This document shows, one piece after another, positions 1 to 6,424 of a DNA stretch of 12,840 nucleotides. The position numbers and the translations under genes were made by a program. The stretch comes from Fen-1308 sp035319185. GTDB lineage: Bacteria > Nitrospirota > Thermodesulfovibrionia > Thermodesulfovibrionales > Dissulfurispiraceae. Location of the stretch: positions 1 through 12,840 of the forward strand of contig DATHDF010000058.1 of assembly GCA_035319185.1 (NCBI GenBank). Reading direction: 5' to 3'. The notes under the pieces were generated by a model. It made no database searches. It saw only the letters and a list, made by a program, of their open reading frames with translations, and was not told the origin of the DNA. Each line of letters opens with the position of its first letter. Within the stretch, counting starts at the first letter, position 1.

Positions 1-8
1 AATGTATA

Positions 9-139
9 TGGAGAGGGACAGTAGGAATCGAACCCACCAAGGCACCTTATGAGTGGCGACAGGCCGCTTTTCAGCTGGCAAGTCTTTGGCCTTGACTCTG
101 GTTTTGCAGACCAGGTGAGGCACCAGCCCCATGCCCCCC
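9..139 (-). tRNA. tRNA-Cys (GCA) with a selenocysteine-tRNA-like 8/5 body and very long variable arm
   Basis: Read on the minus strand, the sequence folds into a tRNA-Sec-like cloverleaf. The acceptor stem has 8 bp (139-132 with 13-20, two G-U pairs). The D arm is GGGGC/GCCTC with a 4-nt TGGT loop, and T131-A116 may add a sixth pair. The anticodon stem CTGGT/ACCAG carries the loop CTGCAAA, so the anticodon is GCA (107-105, Cys). The T stem is GTGGG/CCTAC (5 bp) with the canonical loop TTCGATT. The discriminator is T (position 12), followed by an encoded CCA (11-9). The 8+5 branch and tiny D loop are hallmarks of tRNA-Sec. GCA and U73 are the main cysteinyl-tRNA synthetase identity elements, whereas tRNA-Sec normally has UCA and G73. 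From memory, Mukai and colleagues (2017) reported an extra 8/5 cysteine tRNA mimicking tRNA-Sec in delta-proteobacteria and suggested opal suppression. The variable region (97-38) is about 60 nt, far longer than normal. Standard tRNA scanners may miss or misname this gene. Confidence 0.86.
38..97 (-). other. Expanded variable arm of the tRNA, capped by a GAAA-loop hairpin
   Basis: Between the anticodon stem and the T stem lie 60 nt. A perfect 6-bp stem CAAGGC (94-89) / GCCTTG (43-38) abuts the T stem directly, as a class II variable arm should. Inside it is a second hairpin: GAC (84-82), a 2x2 internal loop, GCC (79-77), bulged A76, GCT (75-73), a GAAA loop (72-69), then AGC, GGC and GTC (68-58). 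The rest of the interior (57-44) has no firm structure and could form a short alternative stem. The fold was worked out by hand and no energy was computed. Confidence 0.65.
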
Positions 140-427
140 GACGTTTGATCATGAAACATATGGCAGGGATCATCGCGACGCTGCTTCGCGGGTGGACCGA
201 AAATTATTGAGCCTTTGCTGCGTTCCAGACTGGAACGGCGAAGCGGGAGTACCTTCATTGTTTCACTCGTACCGCCGGTTGGAATCCTCGACTGATTGGT
301 ACAAAGTGAGAAGCGACCGTGCAAGCTATTGTCACTGATCTGATCATCTGCTGATAAATGTAATATAGGCGCAGACAATAAGTAAAATAGATTTATTTGA
401 TAGATAAAGCTGCAATGATAGATTGGA
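140..427. other. Gene-free spacer between the tRNA and the iron-sulfur gene
   Basis: No convincing protein gene is present. The spacer holds a 17-bp inverted repeat (221-237), flanked by GCTTCGC (183-189) and its reverse complement GCGAAGC (238-244). A second imperfect hairpin pairs 263-273 with 298-309. The part nearest the iron-sulfur gene (about 355-420) is AT-rich. I see no hairpin with a T-tract in either direction. I also see no good -35/-10 pair directly before the tRNA on the minus strand, so the tRNA could be read from the upstream operon or from a promoter I cannot recognise. Confidence 0.5.
221..237. repeat. 17-bp inverted repeat, 8-bp arms around one base
   Basis: CGTTCCAG-A-CTGGAACG is a perfect palindrome with a single central base. 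The short GCTTCGC/GCGAAGC arms at 183-189 and 238-244 could enclose it in a larger fold. It lies about 80 bases upstream of the tRNA 5' end in the sense of transcription. It could be a protein-binding operator or an RNA hairpin between the iron-sulfur gene and the tRNA. It is not followed by a T-run, so it is not a standard intrinsic terminator. Confidence 0.55.
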
Positions 428-1594
428 TTACTGCTGCCTGGAGCAGCGCCATCGTGCGGAGTCGACTACGTTCGAACTCAGAAAGGGCGCTCCACGGCTT
501 TTTTTTGCCTTTAGAAGCTTTGCAATCTTTCTCTTAAGTGTGATCCGATTAAAGTAAGTGAACGGAGCGCGTGATGCCTTTAACTTTCCGGCTATTGCTG
601 GTTCGGGTTCAAAGACTAGGTCTAAAAGGTGAATAGTGGGAGTGGCCCGGCTAAGGAAAGATGTGCAGCCGGCGCAGTATGTCACAGTCAAACGGTCCTT
701 GGCTTCGGCCTTGCGTATCAGACTCCATCGTCCCGCCAGATCAGGCGAAAGGCATCCGACTGTTCCTCCCTCTCCGCAGCATACGGTATTTTCGCGGCTA
801 TGCTCCATTTCATCTATTGTGAGCCCCATTCCGACTATCACAGATCGTGCAGCATAGTGAATTTCGCTGCTGAATCGCGTCGCGCAAGGATCGTGAACTG
901 TGACGACACGTCCACCGAATCTGCTTTTTTCAGGCAACCCCCGCTCTGCGAGCACTTCGTAAACAGTCTTTACATGCAGGCCTTCTCCATAGGCACTAAA
1001 GACTTTGTAGCAGTTCGGGCATGCAACTAGGACTGTCTCAATGCCGCATTTTATCAGGCTGTCTCTCAATCCGCCGAACATCTTTCCGAAATAAAGTTCT
1101 CGGCCCAGGTCATGTGACGGCTTGGTGCAGCAGTCCAGGGCGATTCCCAGAGTTGGTATATCTTTTCTTAAGTGCTCGAACAATGTGAGAACCTTGTCAG
1201 GCCTGGATCCTGGGAGGGCGCATCCGGGGAAGAGAACAGTATCACAATTTTCAGGAAACGCATGAAGCGAATATCTCGGTGAAGACCCCCGGCGTTCATA
1301 TTTCAGGATGCCCGAATGTCCTTTAATCTGTAAGCCCCTGTCGACAGCTTCGCGGCGCATTTCGAGGAACATGCCAGCAGGACTGAGTCCAGTAGGACAG
1401 ACTGACTCGCAGAGGCCGCACAGGCTGCATTCGAAAGGCATAGATAGGAATGCCTTGTTATGAGGATTGTAATTGTCGGCGAGTTGTCTTGGCGGCCCGT
1501 GCGTTTGAAGAAATCCGCACTCCTCCCGGCAGGCCCCGCATTCAGTGCATCGGGAGGAGACCTCTGAAATAGACTCCCGCAGGGTCGACCTCAT
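428..1594 (-). CDS. (Fe-S)-binding oxidoreductase with two CCG domains (GlpC/GlcF/HdrD-like)
   Basis: A 388-residue soluble protein with no signal peptide. Two ferredoxin-type [4Fe-4S] sites come first (C16, C19, C22, C26 and C56, C59, C62, C66). Two cysteine-rich CCG-type units follow: C125, CC155-156 and C192/C195, then C237, CC272-273 and C307/C310. This layout is that of the iron-sulfur subunit of glycerol-3-phosphate or glycolate dehydrogenases and of HdrB/HdrD of heterodisulfide reductase. The CCG units there bind a non-cubane cluster that handles thiol or disulfide chemistry or passes electrons. The last 45 or so residues form a basic tail, rich in Lys and Arg, beyond the family core. 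The start lies 9 bases after the stop of the two-domain rhodanese gene and lacks a strong ribosome site, which suggests translational coupling. The stop is TAA. The real electron partner is not in the window, so the substrate is unknown. Confidence 0.88.
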   Translation of the reverse strand: MRSTLRESISEVSSRCTECGACREECGFLQTHGPPRQLADNYNPHNKAFLSMPFECSLCGLCESVCPTGLSPAGMFLEMRREAVDRGLQIKGHSGILKYERRGSSPRYSLHAFPENCDTVLFPGCALPGSRPDKVLTLFEHLRKDIPTLGIALDCCTKPSHDLGRELYFGKMFGGLRDSLIKCGIETVLVACPNCYKVFSAYGEGLHVKTVYEVLAERGLPEKSRFGGRVVTVHDPCATRFSSEIHYAARSVIVGMGLTIDEMEHSRENTVCCGEGGTVGCLSPDLAGRWSLIRKAEAKDRLTVTYCAGCTSFLSRATPTIHLLDLVFEPEPAIAGKLKASRAPFTYFNRITLKRKIAKLLKAKKSRGAPFLSSNVVDSARWRCSRQQ

Positions 1595-1603
1595 CCGATA
1601 TAT

Positions 1604-2362
1604 CTATTTCTCAACCGGCTTGCCGGCATCTTTCCATTCGGCATAAAGCGCCTGATATATATCAGGGTAGGCGAGCTTGATCAATTTGCGGTATGCCATA
1701 TAGCTTCGGCTTCCGGTATTGCAGTAAACGATTATTTTCTTTTCTTTCGGCAGCTTTTCGGACTTTAGCGCAAATGTTTCAGCCGGGATATTGATGGCCG
1801 TTGGGATATGACCCTCTTTGTACTCTGACTCGTCTCTGACGTCAACGAGAACGTAATCATTCCCGTGAGCCTTTATGATATCCGAGAGCTGGGCCGGATG
1901 ATACATTCTGGTTTCGATCTTATTTCCATAACCGGGACCGGCGACTATACTCAAATTATGCTCCTCCCATACCGGAAAGCCTTCTCCATAGAGCATTATA
2001 TTAGTGTATCCCGCTTCTGTGGCCTTTTTAGCGACCTTCTTGCTCTTCCCGCACTTCACGCCGTTGCAATAAATGACCAGCAGAGAGGACTTGTCTGCAG
2101 GAAGCGTTGGAAGCAGCTCCTCGAACTTCTTTTCGGGTATACTGACTGCTCCGGGTATATGCGCCTCGTCGAATTCCTCCTTTGTGCGTGCATCAATCAG
2201 CACAAATGCCTCTTTTTTGTCCATCATCGACTTCAAACGCGCTGTATCAACGAATTCATATGATGCCTCAACCGCGGCCTGCGCGACATAAACCAAAGAC
2301 AATGAAAACATAAGCAGCATGATAAAACCGATTTTCTGCACTGACGTTTGCTGGGATTTCAT
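1604..2362 (-). CDS. Exported protein with two rhodanese domains
   Basis: A 252-residue protein. Residues 1-30 form a signal peptide (hydrophobic core about 11-27, AQA-type cleavage site). Two rhodanese domains follow, about 35-140 and 152-248. Each has the conserved DxR strand (LIDAR near 55-59, LVDVR near 172-176) and the GHIP or AHIP turn. The first active-site loop reads CNGVKC (C99, C104) and the second CNTGSRS (C214). Rhodaneses carry sulfur as a cysteine persulfide, and outside the cytoplasm they often act on thiosulfate or polysulfide. Here both catalytic cysteines are kept, so both domains may be active. A strong AGGAGG lies 5 bases before the ATG. The gene is 23 bases from the upstream one-domain rhodanese and close to the iron-sulfur gene, consistent with an operon. 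The physiological donor and acceptor cannot be told from sequence. Confidence 0.9.
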   Translation of the reverse strand: MKSQQTSVQKIGFIMLLMFSLSLVYVAQAAVEASYEFVDTARLKSMMDKKEAFVLIDARTKEEFDEAHIPGAVSIPEKKFEELLPTLPADKSSLLVIYCNGVKCGKSKKVAKKATEAGYTNIMLYGEGFPVWEEHNLSIVAGPGYGNKIETRMYHPAQLSDIIKAHGNDYVLVDVRDESEYKEGHIPTAINIPAETFALKSEKLPKEKKIIVYCNTGSRSYMAYRKLIKLAYPDIYQALYAEWKDAGKPVEK

Positions 2363-2385
2363 CTGACCCTCCTACAGACTTCTGC

Positions 2386-2892
2386 CTATTTAGCTTGCTC
2401 TACTTGATAATCAGCCTGGTCCCAGGCCTTGATGCCGCCGGGATAGCGATAGACATTTTTATATCCGAGTTTAACGGCCCACATTGCCGCATTGTGGCTT
2501 CTCGTGCACTGAGTAAATCCGCAGTAGAAGACGACCACCCTGTCCTTGTTGGGGCCGAGCATTTTTACAAGATCGTCCTTAGTCTTATCATCGATTGATG
2601 CCATTTCCGGGATGGGGAATACCAGATTCAGAGCGGCAGGGATATGAGCCTTTTTATAGCTGTCCTCAAAAGGCATGGTGTCTACAATCAGCATATCCTT
2701 TTTCTGATCGATCCAGCTCTTGAGTTCTTGGGTGGTGACTACTTTATAACCGCCCCGTTCAACTTCCCGCTGAAAATTTACGGCGATTTTTTCGTTGTCC
2801 AGATCCTTGGTGCCGATTGCCAGGACGTTTCCCGTTATACCTAAAATAAATGTTGCTGCCAATACTGTAATCATAATTCTCTTCATCGACAT
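2386..2892 (-). CDS. Exported single-domain rhodanese-like sulfurtransferase
   Basis: A 168-residue protein with a signal peptide (about 1-25, hydrophobic core VLAATFILGITGNVLA). One rhodanese domain covers about 50-165. It has the LIVDTMP strand (68-74), KKAHIP (80-85) and the active-site loop CGFTQCTRS, with catalytic C124 and a second cysteine C129. The aspartate-arginine pair usual after the first strand is altered (DTMP), as in a minority of exported rhodaneses. Its ribosome site GGAGGA lies inside the last codons of the MauE gene, whose stop is 3 bases before this ATG, so the two are very probably translationally coupled. A second possible start is Met3. The function is probably persulfide transfer in the periplasm alongside the next, two-domain rhodanese. 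Confidence 0.88.
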   Translation of the reverse strand: MSMKRIMITVLAATFILGITGNVLAIGTKDLDNEKIAVNFQREVERGGYKVVTTQELKSWIDQKKDMLIVDTMPFEDSYKKAHIPAALNLVFPIPEMASIDDKTKDDLVKMLGPNKDRVVVFYCGFTQCTRSHNAAMWAVKLGYKNVYRYPGGIKAWDQADYQVEQAK

Positions 2893-2895
2893 TTT

Positions 2896-3369
2896 CTAAA
2901 TTCCTCCTTTGAATGACCTGATTTTCCCCCACAGGGAAAGACTTTGCGAATTCGACGGGCGCAACCTGCGGTGTACGAACAGAAACATAACAGCAGCAAT
3001 CATAGCCAGGTCCCGATATAAAGCCTGTGCAAGGTTGCCCCGACGTGCCGCCTCATCGGGTGAAAAACAACCGCAGTCTATGTCCATATTGTTGATGATT
3101 CCATATGCCAGAACTGAGACAAATAGCATGAGCAAGGCAAGAATAGCCGTCAGACTGCCGGTAATATCGAATATCATTCCGAGGCCGGCTATGACTTCAA
3201 AGGCTGGGAGGCCGACTGCAACTGCGGGAAGCAGAGTGTCAGGGATTAAGTCATACTGGTCAATAGTATGAGCAAATATATTGATATTCAGTAGCTTAAC
3301 AATTCCGGCATAAACAAAAATGCTACCCATGACTATCCTTATCGTCAGATAAAGCCGCCGGGATCTCAT
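2896..3369 (-). CDS. MauE/DoxX-family integral membrane protein
   Basis: About 157 residues with four predicted membrane helices. The family pattern near the N-terminus is clear (an arginine-flanked first helix ending in VYAGIVKLL, then a QYDLIP-type loop). The loop DIDCGCFSP between helices 3 and 4 holds two cysteines, typical of MauE-like proteins, some of which supply electrons or disulfides for protein maturation. The frame is open up to a TTG at 3408, with an ATG at 3396. I chose the ATG at 3369 because it matches the family N-terminus, and because the only good promoter (3407-3436) would start transcription near 3400. No start has a strong ribosome site. It is first in a cluster with two exported rhodaneses and an iron-sulfur oxidoreductase, which suggests a membrane component for thiol or sulfur redox chemistry. 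Confidence 0.85.
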   Translation of the reverse strand: MRSRRLYLTIRIVMGSIFVYAGIVKLLNINIFAHTIDQYDLIPDTLLPAVAVGLPAFEVIAGLGMIFDITGSLTAILALLMLFVSVLAYGIINNMDIDCGCFSPDEAARRGNLAQALYRDLAMIAAVMFLFVHRRLRPSNSQSLSLWGKIRSFKGGI

Positions 3370-3406
3370 AAATTTGTTCGTTGAATATCCGATCATGATG
3401 GTATTC

Positions 3407-3436
3407 AAAATAAGTGTATGAGCCGGCTGATGTCAA
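3407..3436 (-). promoter_or_regulatory. Sigma-70-like promoter for the MauE-rhodanese operon
   Basis: On the minus strand there is a perfect -35 TTGACA (3436-3431) and an AT-rich -10 TATTTT (3412-3407) with an 18-base spacer, or TTATTT with 17. The predicted start of transcription is near 3400. This also argues against the TTG start of the MauE frame, which would fall inside the -10 element. Confidence 0.5.
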
Positions 3437-3457
3437 ATAGTTATTCACGATGACAAA

Positions 3458-3517
3458 GGCTGAAAAGATAGATAAAAGTTATCAAAATCAGGCTCAGACT
3501 CTGCGTATTTTTCAGCC
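3458..3517. repeat. Inverted repeat in the divergent control region
   Basis: GGCTGAAAA (3458-3466) and TTTTCAGCC (3509-3517) are perfect 9-bp arms, 42 bases apart. The same core recurs as CCGGCTGA (3423-3430), which is inverted relative to TCAGCCGG (3512-3519). Between the arms lies a small palindrome GATAA-AAG-TTATC (3471-3483). The region sits between the two outward-facing promoters and would be in neither transcript, so DNA-level control (operator, looping) is likelier than an RNA structure. Confidence 0.4.
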
Positions 3518-3547
3518 GGTGCTGGAGGATTTTCAACTCGCGTGTAT

Positions 3548-3553
3548 TATAAT
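3548..3553 (+). promoter_or_regulatory. -10 element of the promoter for the DUF3047 gene
   Basis: A perfect TATAAT lies 17 bases before the ATG at 3571. No good -35 is found at the expected distance, so the promoter may need an activator. The ribosome site AAGGA (3561-3565) follows. Confidence 0.4.
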
Positions 3554-3570
3554 AAGTTCGAAGGAAACGC

Positions 3571-4281
3571 ATGGTGAGAATGATATCGGCAGTTTTTCTG
3601 ATTGTCTGTGTTCTTTTTATATCCGCCGCTTTTGCCGGTGATGCGGTTTTTCTGCGCGAAGATTTCCGCTCATTGGATAACTGGAAGCCGCTCTACTTTC
3701 CCAAGATCAAAGCCCACACAAGATACAGCATCGAAACTGAAGGGAACGCCGGTGCGCTTAAGGCGGAAAGCAACGCCTCTGCTTCTGCAATGGTTAATAT
3801 GAGAGAGATCGATATCTACAAATATCCGAAAGTCAGATGGAGATGGAAGGTCAGCAATGTTTACGCAAATGCGGTGCCGGGGACAAAGGAGGGAGACGAT
3901 TATCCGATTCGGATATACGTATTCTTCAAGTACGATCCCTCAAGGCTCGGTCTCATGGACAAGATGAAATACAATGCGGTCAAGGTCATGTATGGTGAAT
4001 ATCCTCCCGACAGCACATTGAGTTACGTATGGGCCAGCAGGACCGAAAGTCCTCGCATAATGACAAGTCCCTACACTGACAGGGCAAAACTGCTAGCGCT
4101 CGAATGTGGCCCTGAAAAGGCCGGGCAGTGGGTCGAGGAGTCGGTCGATATTCTTCAGGATTACAGAAAAGCCTTCGGCTTTGACCCTCCTGCCATGGCG
4201 AGCATTGCCGTTATGAACGATTCCGACAATACCGGAGAGAAATCCGTCTCGCATATCGGCTATATCGAGGTGTATAGATGA
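3571..4281 (+). CDS. Exported DUF3047 protein
   Basis: A 236-residue protein. Residues 1-22 form a signal peptide ending in SAAFA. The rest matches the DUF3047 family as I remember it. It has an N-terminal strand with EDF..LDNW, a WRWKV strand near 90, KEGDDYPIRIYV near 107-118, LSYVW near 150, a C-terminal stretch W-x-x-E-S-V-D-I-L-x-D-Y-x-x-A-F-G with D-P-P, and AVMNDSDNT. The fold is thought to be a beta-sandwich of carbohydrate-binding type; no biochemical role is established. The ATG at 3571 has AAGGA 5 bases upstream. It is divergent from the MauE operon and shares its control region. The stop is a TGA, and the same frame meets a second TGA nine codons later. Whether it is transcribed with the molbindin gene is unclear, since that gene has its own promoter. 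Confidence 0.85.
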   Translation: MVRMISAVFLIVCVLFISAAFAGDAVFLREDFRSLDNWKPLYFPKIKAHTRYSIETEGNAGALKAESNASASAMVNMREIDIYKYPKVRWRWKVSNVYANAVPGTKEGDDYPIRIYVFFKYDPSRLGLMDKMKYNAVKVMYGEYPPDSTLSYVWASRTESPRIMTSPYTDRAKLLALECGPEKAGQWVEESVDILQDYRKAFGFDPPAMASIAVMNDSDNTGEKSVSHIGYIEVYR

Positions 4282-4303
4282 GATTTTCGCAACATTCGGC
4301 TTG

Positions 4304-4312
4304 TGTTATGAT
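4304..4312 (+). promoter_or_regulatory. Extended -10 promoter before the molbindin gene
   Basis: TGTTATGAT is a TGn-extended -10 element (TG at 4304-4305, TATGAT 4307-4312) in the short gap after the DUF3047 gene. The -35 is weak (TTTTCG near 4284). Transcription would begin near 4320, just before the strong ribosome site AGGAGG (4331-4336). Confidence 0.4.
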
Positions 4313-4341
4313 CATATAAAATTAGTCTAAAGGAGGCTGGC

Positions 4342-4551
4342 ATGAAATTCGGAGCGAGGAATGCGGTAGCGGCAAAAGTCAAATCGGTAAAGAAGGGCGA
4401 TATAATGTCGCTGGTCAAGTTCGATGTAACGGATCCAGCTGAAATGGCTTCTGTGCTTACAACGGAGTCGCTGCAGGCGCTTAAGCTGAAGAAGGGTGAT
4501 GAGGTCAGGCTCATCATCAAGGCCATACATGTTCTGCCTGTGAAAGAGTAG
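4342..4551 (+). CDS. Molbindin-type (TOBE/Mop) protein
   Basis: A 69-residue, single-domain protein. It carries the Mop/TOBE signature: SARN-type start (here GARNAVAAKVKSVKKGDIM), a central strand with xVxxDV, the segment LTTESLQALKLKKGDEV, and IKAIHVLP at the end. Free-standing molbindins form hexamers that bind molybdate or tungstate for storage or homeostasis; the same domain also ends ModE and ModC. Length is normal for a single Mop unit. A strong AGGAGG lies 5 bases upstream of the ATG. It is followed after 43 bases by the cNMP/CBS/DUF294 gene, so it may lead the signalling operon. No molybdate transporter or cofactor genes are visible nearby. Confidence 0.88.
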   Translation: MKFGARNAVAAKVKSVKKGDIMSLVKFDVTDPAEMASVLTTESLQALKLKKGDEVRLIIKAIHVLPVKE

Positions 4552-4594
4552 GACAGAATCAACCCAAAAAGCCCCGGCGGGCAGGTGTCAACGC

Positions 4595-6412
4595 ATGATC
4601 CCCCCCAGAGAATTTATACGCAGGATCCATCCGTTTTCTTTCTTATCGGAAGATGAACTCGACACCATCATTTCCGGACTGGAAGTCGAGCTGTTCGAAG
4701 AAGGGCAGACGATATATAAAAAGGGCCAGCTGTCTGAAAGCGTCTATCTTGTATTCTCCGGATTGATAGGCCTCTACGATGGCGATGCCGTGATTGATTA
4801 CCTTTCCAGGGGGGAAACTTTCGGCGTTGTGTCGCTCTACGGGCATTCGTTGAATTCGACTGCAAAGGCGGTAGAAGATGCAATCTGTTATGCCGTGTCC
4901 TATCAGAAATTCAAGGCTGTATTTGATGCAAATGAGAGATTCGCATCTTATTATTCCGATCTTATCAATAGAAAGTTCAGGTCGTTTAAGACAGTGGCTT
5001 CCGACAAAAAGATTGTTGAAGAGGCCTCGTTTGTCCTGGAGGTCGAGAGGATAATTTACAAGAAACCGGTTGTATGCAGCCCTGCGCAGACGATAGCAGG
5101 TGCAGCATCCGAGATGGACAGGCACTCAGTCAGTTCGATTGTAATTATAGACGAACGCGAGAAACCTGTCGGCATCCTGACTCATAAGGATTTGAGAAAG
5201 GTGCTGATCCGCGGCGACAGGTTGGATTGCGTGACCGGGTTCATGTCGTCTCCTGTCAAGACTATTGATGCCCGAGCCACGATCTTCGATGCCTTTACGA
5301 AGATGGTTGATGCAGGCATCGACCACATGGTCGTAACTAAGGAAGACTTGGTCCTTGGAGTGATCACGCGCAAGGACATACAGGTCCATCTGGAGCCTTC
5401 TTTTTCCATTATGAAATTGTACAGGAAGGTCAATCGCGCAAGCTCTATAGATGAGCTTAAGACCGTGTTTGACAGCCTCAGGTTATCGGTATCGAAGCTG
5501 GTGCTTGCAGGCGCGAATTTCTTCGACCTGACCAGAATGCTATGTTCAGTCCACGATGCCATGGTTTTCAAGACAATAGAACTTATCGCCGCCAGACATG
5601 GACCTGCTGCATTTCTGTGGCTTCATATGGGTAGTTCGGGCAGAAAGGAAGAGATTATCGCCACCGATCAGGACAATGCCCTTGTGCACACAGGGGATAA
5701 GCTGACGGCGTTGGCGGAAGATATCAACGAATCCCTGGCTGTGATCGGTATTCCGAAGTGCCGCGGGAATTATATGGCGTCAAATGATATGTGGAGCCAG
5801 CCGCTGCCGATCTGGAAGGAGTACTTCTACCGCTGGTTCTCGGACCCGATTCCGTATCACCTTCGTTATCTGTCGGTGTTTCTGGACATGAGACCTATAT
5901 ATGGAGATATGACGCTGTTCGACGACCTGCTGGAATCTATAAGGCCGACAGTCAAGGCCGAGGCTGTCAAACTGATGGCTGAAGACGCGATTGATATAAG
6001 GCCCCCGCTTGGAATTTTCGGCATACAGGGCCTGCGCCACGGCGTGGACCTAAAGACTCACGGCATTTATCCTATTGTCAATGGAGCCAGAGTCCTGGCA
6101 GTCGACAGGGGTTTTTTCAAGATCACCAATACCAGGGAGCGACTGGAGGCGCTGCACTCGGATTCGACGATAAGCAACGGTATGTGTCACGACCTGATCG
6201 AATCATACGGTTTCATGCAGGACCTGAGGCTGAGGCATCATGCGCGGGCTGTATTGAATCAGTCTGCCCCAAATAACCTTGTGGCTGCAAAAGAGCTGTC
6301 GCATATAGATCTGCTCATATTGAAGGAATCGCTTAAGGTTGTTGCTGAATTCCAGAAGTTCATGATGAAGAGATACGGCGTCAGCCGCAATATAGTTTAT
6401 AGCCAATTGTGA
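4595..6412 (+). CDS. cNMP-like / CBS-pair / DUF294 nucleotidyltransferase signalling protein
   Basis: A 605-residue cytoplasmic protein. The order is a cyclic-nucleotide-binding-like beta-roll (about 10-130), a CBS pair (about 155-205 and 216-268), a DUF294 nucleotidyltransferase domain related to GlnD (about 290-430, motif GSSGRKEE at 346-353 with T357, D358 and D360), and a helical DUF294 C-terminal domain (about 450-590). The two aspartates that should hold metal are intact. The nucleotide cassette of the first domain is poor: FGVVSLYG replaces the usual FGE..L, and the phosphate-binding arginine is missing, so cAMP or cGMP binding is doubtful. CBS domains usually sense adenylates. Proteins of this kind are often found beside a DnaQ-like exonuclease, as here. 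The start ATG has only GCAGGTG upstream. The stop is TGA, and the same frame runs on into the exonuclease gene. The target of nucleotidyl transfer is unknown. Confidence 0.88.
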   Translation: MIPPREFIRRIHPFSFLSEDELDTIISGLEVELFEEGQTIYKKGQLSESVYLVFSGLIGLYDGDAVIDYLSRGETFGVVSLYGHSLNSTAKAVEDAICYAVSYQKFKAVFDANERFASYYSDLINRKFRSFKTVASDKKIVEEASFVLEVERIIYKKPVVCSPAQTIAGAASEMDRHSVSSIVIIDEREKPVGILTHKDLRKVLIRGDRLDCVTGFMSSPVKTIDARATIFDAFTKMVDAGIDHMVVTKEDLVLGVITRKDIQVHLEPSFSIMKLYRKVNRASSIDELKTVFDSLRLSVSKLVLAGANFFDLTRMLCSVHDAMVFKTIELIAARHGPAAFLWLHMGSSGRKEEIIATDQDNALVHTGDKLTALAEDINESLAVIGIPKCRGNYMASNDMWSQPLPIWKEYFYRWFSDPIPYHLRYLSVFLDMRPIYGDMTLFDDLLESIRPTVKAEAVKLMAEDAIDIRPPLGIFGIQGLRHGVDLKTHGIYPIVNGARVLAVDRGFFKITNTRERLEALHSDSTISNGMCHDLIESYGFMQDLRLRHHARAVLNQSAPNNLVAAKELSHIDLLILKESLKVVAEFQKFMMKRYGVSRNIVYSQL

Positions 6413-6424
6413 GACTGTATACAC

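Noticed and set aside
9..139. Calling the tRNA a standard tRNA-Sec (selC)
   Set aside because: The anticodon is GCA, not UCA, and the discriminator is U instead of G. Both point to cysteine.
188..200. GGGTGGACCG resembling the T-box antiterminator motif
   Set aside because: It lacks a base of the consensus, has no Specifier stem, and no gene follows on that strand.
263..309. T-arm-like string GGTTGGAATCC (278-288) as a tRNA remnant
   Set aside because: The T loop lacks the TTC start, and no D arm, anticodon arm or acceptor stem surrounds it.
629..1030. Plus-strand open frames over the iron-sulfur gene
   Set aside because: They lie antisense to a gene with clear cysteine motifs and resemble no family, so they are shadows.
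3370..3408. TTG at 3408 as start of the MauE protein
   Set aside because: It falls in the predicted -10 element, has no ribosome site, and adds residues beyond the family N-terminus.
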